Part shown: positions 59,047 through 64,000 of the stretch, piece after piece
Position numbering within the stretch: position 1 is the first letter of the stretch
Layout: each line of letters begins with the position of its first letter
Source of the DNA: Aliiglaciecola lipolytica E3
Lineage (GTDB): Bacteria; Pseudomonadota; Gammaproteobacteria; Enterobacterales; Alteromonadaceae
Reading direction: 5' to 3'
DNA: 64,000 bases
Assembly: GCF_000314975.1 (NCBI RefSeq)
Contig: NZ_BAEN01000059.1
Coordinates: 184,657-248,656 of the forward strand
Translations under genes and position numbers: made by a program
Notes under the pieces: generated by a model
What the model was told of the DNA's origin: nothing
The model's input: the letters and a program-made list of their open reading frames with translations, nothing else
Database searches by the model: none

Positions 59047-59922
59047 ATGCAAAGTGAATTAGACAATATGAATCATGGTCAACAAGAGCGGTTGGCCTTT
59101 ATCGATTTTAGTTTGCAGTACTTTGGACATGTGGCAAGAACCGATTTAATCCAACGTTTTAAAACCGGTTTAGCCGCGAGTACTCGAGATTTTAGCGCCT
59201 ACAAAGCGCTAGCCCCAAAAAATCTTATTTTAGTGCATCAAACCAAAAATTATCATCGAACTGCTGAATTTAAACCTGTCTTTAAACACGATCCTGAAGT
59301 GATTTTAACCTCATTAAGTCGTGGCTTCGGGAATGGCATATCAAACGGAATTCAGCCCTCTGAACAATGTTTTGATGCGGTTAGATTGATTCACCCTGAT
59401 CAAAATATTATTGCCGCCCTTATGCGCGCAATTCATATTAAACAGCCTATAGAATGTGGTTACGTATCTATTAGTTCTGGTGAATCTACGCGTGTGATAG
59501 TGCCTCACGCAATTGTTAACAATGGGCATCGATGGCACGTCCGGGCATATGACAGGAAGCATCAAGGCTTTCGTGATTTTGTGTGTACCCGCTTCACCTT
59601 TGTGAATGCATTATCGCAGGATATAAATACCTTAGAAGCTGGACAGTATGATGAGCAGTGGAACAGTCAAATAGAGTTGATATTAATTGCTCACCCCAGT
59701 ATTGAGCAGCCGAAAGCGATACAAATGGATTACGCGATGGTGGAAGGTAAATTGCGCGTAAAAGTGAGAGCTGCATTAGCAGCTTATCTGCTGCGTCAAT
59801 GGCAGGTCGATTGCTCAAAAGGACATAAGTTTATTGGTCAGGGTTGCCAATTAGCACTGGCAAATACTGAAGTACTACAAAGTGTTGAAAATACTTCACT
59901 TGCCCCAGGTTATGCAGGCTAA
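59047..59922 (+). CDS. WYL-domain transcriptional regulator, BrxR/CapW-like
   Basis: From ATG 59047 the protein has 291 residues. An N-terminal winged helix-turn-helix is visible (about 12-75: ERLAFIDFSLQYFGHVARTDLIQRFKTGLAASTRDFSAYKALAPKNL). The central WYL domain contains HRWHVRAYDRKHQGFRDFVCTRF, and a C-terminal WCX-like part has VKVRAALAAYLLRQWQVDCS. The order matches BrxR/CapW repressors that control anti-phage operons (BREX, CBASS and others). Here no recognisable defence effector adjoins it. The next gene is convergent and of unknown family. It is either a domesticated regulator or the remains or edge of a defence locus. Confidence 0.85.
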   Translation: MQSELDNMNHGQQERLAFIDFSLQYFGHVARTDLIQRFKTGLAASTRDFSAYKALAPKNLILVHQTKNYHRTAEFKPVFKHDPEVILTSLSRGFGNGISNGIQPSEQCFDAVRLIHPDQNIIAALMRAIHIKQPIECGYVSISSGESTRVIVPHAIVNNGHRWHVRAYDRKHQGFRDFVCTRFTFVNALSQDINTLEAGQYDEQWNSQIELILIAHPSIEQPKAIQMDYAMVEGKLRVKVRAALAAYLLRQWQVDCSKGHKFIGQGCQLALANTEVLQSVENTSLAPGYAG

Positions 59923-60446
59923 AGTGAAATCACGGTTACCTGTCTGGCTTTTAATCGCAGCGCATTTTGTTGTTCATGTAATGCAAAAATAGTCAGGCAG
60001 GAAGCGCCATTTATTATTTTGAAAAGTAAATCGAGGTCGATCTGTTCGCTTGTGTCTGCATAGCTGCAGTTGCCTTCAACAAGAGCGTCAGCTTGCGCAA
60101 AAAATACAAGCGCATTGTAGCGATGGATATTTGCGTATAATTCGGCTAAATAGGTTTTTGAGATATTATTGATAAAAGTGCTAGTTAACAGTAATACGTT
60201 CTTTTGCGTTTTTTCGGCTAAATTTGCTAACCATAAACCCTGATTCAGATCCGACGTAGACAGTAAACCACAAGTCGAAATCGCATCTTTTTTGGTCATA
60301 CTAATTAAGTGTGCAAAGTTATCTCTATCTTGATCTGATAATGGGGGCTCACGTAACGGATGAACAACGCTAGACAATACAAACGTATCTCTGTGGGAAC
60401 CTTGGTTTTTTTCACTAAAATGCTTGGTGAAATTAACTAAATTCAT
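59919..60446 (-). CDS. Protein of unknown function, convergent with the WYL regulator
   Basis: The 175-residue protein begins MNLVNFTKHFSEKNQGSHRDTF. An alternating strand-helix pattern (ISTCGLLSTSDLNQGLWLANLAEKTQKNVLLLTSTFIN, YNALVFFAQADALV, CLTIFALHEQQNALRLKARQ) suggests a Rossmann or RecA-like alpha/beta fold. No Walker motif, signal peptide or membrane segment is seen. Its last four bases overlap the end of the WYL gene. GAGAG precedes the ATG. Family not recognised. Confidence 0.65.
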   Translation of the reverse strand: MNLVNFTKHFSEKNQGSHRDTFVLSSVVHPLREPPLSDQDRDNFAHLISMTKKDAISTCGLLSTSDLNQGLWLANLAEKTQKNVLLLTSTFINNISKTYLAELYANIHRYNALVFFAQADALVEGNCSYADTSEQIDLDLLFKIINGASCLTIFALHEQQNALRLKARQVTVISL

Positions 60447-60585
60447 CTAACTACTCTCGTTTATTTAATCTTAACAAGCCGATATGGATTCAATAACTTT
60501 CCCGTACTCTTGGCTATAGTGTAGACAAGTTTTATTCAAGTGTCCTTTTTCAGCCAACTTTTGTTGTGTGAGAACATGCCTGTTT

Positions 60586-61296
60586 TTAATTTTTTAGAGT
60601 TGATTTCATATGCGATGCAAGGCCTTCAGAAAACGCCTCTGTTTCATAGTAGACAGGTTTCATCGAGCCACAAAAACTAAGTCGCTGAATAAGTACGTTT
60701 TCCGCAGGCACTGTACTTTTCGCATTCACGTCAGTAATGCAACCAATGTTTTGAAACAACAAGATGATGTGATCGTAACTTGGAGCTCCTTGAATTTGAT
60801 GCACGAGTGCTCGCACACTGTGACTTAATTCCACTTCGTCATATTTTTGCAGGTTATTGGGTTCACCCAGATCTTCTAGCATTCTAAGATACTTTTGCTC
60901 TGAAAAAGTGAGCTCTACTTGTTCATAAGTTAAACTTCCACCACGATCGAAATGGCCAATATACACATCAGCTTTAACGGTGACAGACTCTCCGCGCATT
61001 AACCTTTGAATATTAAAAGGTTCAGGTTTTATGGTAACTAAATCGGCATCTCTGGTTAAGAATACTAAGGCAGGATCTTTGGCTTCTAATTTATAAATTA
61101 ACTGCACATTGTGTGGTTTTCTATAGCTAGGTAGATTAGAAACATATAAAGCAGAGGCGTGATTAAACACGACCATACCATGAATTCCCTGATAAGCAGG
61201 GTCTAATGGTTCTGTCGGCTCTGTGGCGTGAACTTTTTCGGCAAATACGATGCTTGAAACTACTAATAACAGCCAACATACAAATTTTCTAACCAT
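60586..61296 (-). CDS. Exported protein of unknown function
   Basis: The 236-residue protein has a signal peptide (MVRKFVCWLLLVVSSIVFA, cleavage near residue 24) and a GAGGT ribosome site. The mature part is beta-rich (GIHGMVVFNHASALYVSNLP; NVQLIYKLEAKDPALVFLTRDADLVTIKPEP), with two Cys near residues 187 and 214 that could pair. Nothing indicates a catalytic site. It may be a periplasmic binding or adaptor protein. It is flanked by the unknown gene at 59919 and the LysR gene, with no operon link. Confidence 0.75.
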   Translation of the reverse strand: MVRKFVCWLLLVVSSIVFAEKVHATEPTEPLDPAYQGIHGMVVFNHASALYVSNLPSYRKPHNVQLIYKLEAKDPALVFLTRDADLVTIKPEPFNIQRLMRGESVTVKADVYIGHFDRGGSLTYEQVELTFSEQKYLRMLEDLGEPNNLQKYDEVELSHSVRALVHQIQGAPSYDHIILLFQNIGCITDVNAKSTVPAENVLIQRLSFCGSMKPVYYETEAFSEGLASHMKSTLKN

Positions 61297-61437
61297 AATA
61301 AACCTCTATTTCGCACCTAAGCGCAGATGATAACTCAAGTGCCAACAATTCGCGTATTATACTTACCTATTGGTAAGTTGTGATTGCACTTTAGTCTAAA
61401 AAATGGCTATTTCCACTTCCTGACGATAATCGGTATT

Positions 61438-62361
61438 TTATTTAACTCTATGGAAACATTGATCCCAGTATGGCTTTTCACCAAATCGAGAAATTAGATA
61501 ATCAATAAACGCTCTAACCCTTGCCGTTAAGTATCGAGTTTGCGGGTAAATCGCGTATAAATTCATGTCGAACCACTTATACTCTGTTAATACGGGCACT
61601 AATAACCCTTCTGCGATTGCACGATGAGAAATAAATGTTGTCCCACATATAACGCCCAATCCAGCAATCGCGGCTTCATTCAATGCATCGCCGTTGTTGC
61701 TCAACATCCGTGGAGTCAAAGAAACTGAATGCGAATTTGCTTGTTGATCCTTATATCGCCATCGTGTGGGTTGCTTGATGTTGGAATAGCATAAAACAGG
61801 CATGTTTTTTAAATCATTAGGATGATTAATCGGACCATAGCGTTTAAGCAAGGACGGCGAACAACAGACTACATGCTTAATTTCTGCTAATTTTCTCGCC
61901 CGAAAGCTAGAATCCTCAAGCTGACCAATTCTGAGCGCTAAATCAAAACCTTCATCAATGATATCAACTTGGCGATCACTCATATCGATATCGAACGTGA
62001 CCTGTTCATGTAAGTGCATAAATGCTGACATCGCGGATGATAGGTGGCCTATGCCAAAGCTTAATGGTGTTGCGACTTTTATTGTGCCGCTTAGTTCACC
62101 TGCAGCCATTTTGACTTGCGATTCCGTTTCATCTAAATCCTCCAATATTTGTTTACAGCGTTGATAATAAAACTCACCATCTTCTGTAACGTGCATGCGC
62201 CTTGTGGTTCTTTGCAACAGTTGCACGCCTAATCGCCCTTCTAGTTCTTTCATGCGCCGTGTAATGGCAGAAATGGCAATACCTAATTTATCTGCTGCTT
62301 TGGTTGAGGACTGACATTCCACCAAAGTGACGAATATACGAATTTGTTCAAGATGATTCAT
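61438..62361 (-). CDS. LysR-family transcriptional regulator
   Basis: From ATG 62361 the protein has 307 residues. The open frame runs 11 codons further without support. It has the LysR DNA-binding domain (LEQIRIFVTLVECQSSTKAADKLGIAISAITRRMKELEGRLGVQLLQRTTRRM) and an effector domain (GTIKVATPLSFGIGHLSS; FDLALRIGQLEDSSFRARKLAEIKHVVC). It is divergent from azoR across 117 bases, the typical regulator-target arrangement. Confidence 0.93.
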   Translation of the reverse strand: MNHLEQIRIFVTLVECQSSTKAADKLGIAISAITRRMKELEGRLGVQLLQRTTRRMHVTEDGEFYYQRCKQILEDLDETESQVKMAAGELSGTIKVATPLSFGIGHLSSAMSAFMHLHEQVTFDIDMSDRQVDIIDEGFDLALRIGQLEDSSFRARKLAEIKHVVCCSPSLLKRYGPINHPNDLKNMPVLCYSNIKQPTRWRYKDQQANSHSVSLTPRMLSNNGDALNEAAIAGLGVICGTTFISHRAIAEGLLVPVLTEYKWFDMNLYAIYPQTRYLTARVRAFIDYLISRFGEKPYWDQCFHRVK

Positions 62362-62478
62362 TATTATTCTGAAAAATAGAAAAGTTATTTTCAATATACG
62401 CTGTTTTTTCTAAATCCGTCAAATTTTACAATTGTTGCAAGTTTACATATTCCACTCACTAAATAGGGAACGAAAAAA

Positions 62479-63060
62479 ATGAAACAATTATTACGAATTG
62501 ACGCCAGTATGCGTAAAACCGGATCTGTTAGCCGCCAATTAGCCGATCGATTGATTACCAAGCTAGCTGACAAAAATAACTATGAAATTAAACTAAGAGA
62601 TTTAACTGAATCTATTCCGTTTGTTAATGAGTCATGGATTAACGCAAACTTTACTGACCCTGCGGAGCGTTCGTCAGAGCAGCGTGCAATTTTGTCTTAT
62701 TCGGATGCATTGGTTGCTGAATTGAAATCTGCAGAGGCCCTTGTTATTGCGACGCCAATTTACAACTTCGGCGTGCCTGCGGCGTTGAAAGCTTGGATAG
62801 ACATGATTGCGCGAGCACGGGAAACATTTCAATACACTGAAAATGGTCCAGTGGGGCTACTAGAGGTTAAAAAAGCTTATGTGATAGTTACTTCGGGTGG
62901 AACACAACTCGGCTCAGAAATCGATTTCGTGTCATCATGGCTGCATCATATTTTAGGTTTTGTTGGAATTAAAGATGTACAAATTATTGACGGCAGTGGT
63001 TTGATGATAGATCAAGAAGCTGCGCTTAACCGCGCTGATGAGAAAATTGAAGCCGCTTAA
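62479..63060 (+). CDS. azoR: FMN-dependent NADH-azoreductase
   Basis: The 193-residue flavodoxin-like protein starts MKQLLRIDASMRKTGSVSRQL, the AzoR N-terminus that binds FMN phosphate. It has IATPIYNFGVPAALKAWIDMIARARETFQYTENGPVGLL and VTSGGTQLGSEIDFVSSWLHHILGFVG. Such enzymes reduce quinones and azo compounds and protect against electrophile stress. It is next to a divergent LysR regulator and followed by a hairpin. Confidence 0.93.
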   Translation: MKQLLRIDASMRKTGSVSRQLADRLITKLADKNNYEIKLRDLTESIPFVNESWINANFTDPAERSSEQRAILSYSDALVAELKSAEALVIATPIYNFGVPAALKAWIDMIARARETFQYTENGPVGLLEVKKAYVIVTSGGTQLGSEIDFVSSWLHHILGFVGIKDVQIIDGSGLMIDQEAALNRADEKIEAA

Positions 63061-63072
63061 TACATCTAAGAT

Positions 63073-63105
63073 TGACTCCAGAAAAAATTATCGCTTCTGG
63101 AGTCA
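63073..63105. terminator. Hairpin between azoR and the DUF6435-type gene
   Basis: TGACTCCAGAA (63073-63083) and TTCTGGAGTCA (63095-63105) form a perfect 11-bp stem with an 11-base loop. It begins 12 bases after the azoR stop and ends 9 bases before the convergent gene's stop, so it probably serves both directions. U-tracts are absent. Confidence 0.7.
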
Positions 63106-63114
63106 TCTACAATG

Positions 63115-63294
63115 CTAGGTTTTACAATTCATTTCTAGCTTTTCAATTTTTTCAAACAACGCTTCTGCCTCAGCGTTGTATTTTGTATATTTTTGCACAT
63201 TTCCACTATGCTGTGCCTGCATGGCTTGGGCAAGTTTCTGGTCATATTTCTTACGTAATTTTTTAATTGGATTTGCTTTAAATAAACCAAACAT
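63115..63294 (-). CDS. DUF6435-type small protein
   Basis: A 59-codon frame from ATG 63294 to TAG 63115 encodes MFGLFKANPIKKLRKKYDQK... and ends EKIEKLEMNCKT. The N-terminal MFGLFK-NPIKKL followed by a charged two-helix body with AMQAQHSGNVQKYTKYNAEA is the pattern of the small DUF6435 family, whose role is unknown. The frame was too short for a standard ORF cutoff. No clear ribosome site is seen. Confidence rests on the family-like sequence. Confidence 0.75.
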   Translation of the reverse strand: MFGLFKANPIKKLRKKYDQKLAQAMQAQHSGNVQKYTKYNAEAEALFEKIEKLEMNCKT

Positions 63295-63661
63295 AAATAA
63301 CTAGTTATAAACTCCATTTAATACTATTACCTTAATCCTAGAAGATTCGATCATTTTTGCCTATTTTATTTTCAATAAAATTACTTTCGCTCTGTTTTTT
63401 CTATGACTATGGGTACTCAATACGCAATTTTTTTGCTGCTGTTTGAGTCAGCAAATAAGTGAAATCAAACACTTACGCCTTACTTGATAAAAGTTAGGGG
63501 GTTTGTATTTTATTTACTTAGATTTGGGGTGTTAAATTCATTTAATCCTCGCTAGAATCAGTCGCCGGACGGAATTCTACACCTGCATTTCAGCGTGTCT
63601 TACTTTTGCGTAAATGAATCCCGAGCTGGCTATCTCAATCATAATAATAAATAGGATGTTT
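63295..63661. other. 367-base intergenic region before the SMC-like gene
   Basis: I see no gene here. The region is AT-rich and must hold the promoters of the DUF6435-type gene and of the right-edge ATPase gene. An AGGA ribosome site lies just before 63662. No clear terminator or repeat was found. Confidence 0.5.
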
Positions 63662-64000
63662 ATGCCTGGGTTACACCGCATTATTCTCATCGACACACAC
63701 TTACCAGGTGTAGTGGAATTAAAATTAAATGGCCATACCAATATTTGTGGCACCAATGCCTCAGGCAAAACCACTTTACAGCGGTTAATCCCAGTATTTT
63801 ATGGCGAATATCCGAGCCGTGTTGTTCCTTCGACACGCGATAGTTTCGAAAAGTGGTATTTACCCAGAGAATCCAGTTTTATCGTGTATGAGTATGCCCG
63901 AAATGAAGGGGATTTGTGTCAGGTTGTGCTCGCATCTTCAGGCAATGGGGTGAACTATCGATTTATTGGTAAGCCATTTGAATTATCTGATTATTTATAT
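63662..64000 (+). CDS. SMC-like P-loop ATPase, N-terminal 113 residues (DUF3584-like)
   Basis: The frame starts at ATG 63662 and runs open to the right edge. The visible part reads RIILIDTHLPGVVELKLNGHTNICGTNASGKTTLQRLIPVFYG. The Walker A GTNASGKT is at residues 30-37, and FEKWYLPRESSFIVYEYAR follows. This matches the N-terminus of large SMC/RecN-like proteins annotated as DUF3584, whose Walker B part lies after a long coiled coil. Function is unknown. The rest of the gene and any partner genes are outside the window. Confidence 0.8.
   Translation, partial: MPGLHRIILIDTHLPGVVELKLNGHTNICGTNASGKTTLQRLIPVFYGEYPSRVVPSTRDSFEKWYLPRESSFIVYEYARNEGDLCQVVLASSGNGVNYRFIGKPFELSDYLY

Noticed and set aside
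63577..63774. Minus-strand 65-codon frame at the right edge
   Set aside because: It overlaps the Walker A region of the SMC-like gene on the opposite strand, and its composition is that of a shadow frame.

Overview
The window is chromosomal DNA from a marine gammaproteobacterium, most likely an Alteromonadales member close to Alteromonas, Glaciecola or Paraglaciecola. This rests on the housekeeping genes (PyrG-Eno, MutS, PncC-RecA, a complete Ccm system followed by MlaA), the FliK/FlhB-type genes beside ccmA, a TonB receptor, and a methylcitrate pathway of the AcnD/PrpF type. Base composition leans to AT. I see no rRNA, tRNA, CRISPR array, insertion sequence or prophage. The genus is an inference.

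Layout: 1-8.0 kb is core information processing: a partial unknown gene, eno, pyrG and mutS on the minus strand, then pncC and a LexA-controlled recA on the plus strand. 8.0-12.0 kb holds small stress and envelope genes: a PA2169-type four-helix protein, a Pmp3/YqaE peptide, an EEP-family membrane phosphoesterase, a DUF883-YqjE-YqjK trio and a small exported protein. 12.0-20.1 kb looks like an accessory uptake/catabolic block: LysR regulator, TonB-dependent receptor, TSUP permease, a Tat-exported PLP aminotransferase and a GH29 alpha-L-fucosidase. 20.2-24.4 kb carries three overlapping envelope genes of unknown role (two lipoproteins around a ClpP-like COG3904 protein) and a membrane-anchored Thr/Ala/Val-rich protein. 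24.5-32.2 kb holds a 1658-residue PAS/coiled-coil protein with about 74-residue internal repeats, then FlhB-C-terminal-like and FliK-like genes.

32.4-41.7 kb is one plus-strand run: ccmABCDEFGHI, mlaA, murI and a small lipoprotein gene. Together the Ccm proteins move haem to the periplasm and attach it to apocytochromes c. 42.1-48.4 kb has unrelated metabolic genes (class I glutamine amidotransferase, TVP38-type membrane protein, HDAC-family deacetylase, FadH, a kinase-fold protein and a second TSUP permease). At 48.5-49.9 kb a MerR regulator faces an alpha/beta hydrolase gene broken by one in-frame TAA. 49.9-56.6 kb is the propionate (2-methylcitrate) operon, GntR-prpB-prpC-acnD-prpF, with a clear TTGTCGACAA-type operator cluster at its promoter.

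56.7-64.0 kb is mixed: a small membrane protein, an HDOD-GAF protein, a BrxR/CapW-like WYL regulator with an unknown convergent gene, an exported protein of unknown role, a divergent LysR/azoreductase pair, a DUF6435-type small protein, and the first 113 codons of an SMC-like P-loop ATPase (DUF3584-like) cut by the window edge.

The points I find most worth following are the Tat-exported aminotransferase cluster, the giant repeat-containing PAS protein, the orphan BrxR-like regulator, the COG3904/lipoprotein trio, the nonsense-interrupted hydrolase and the operator layout of the prp operon. None is proven to be a new system by sequence reading alone.
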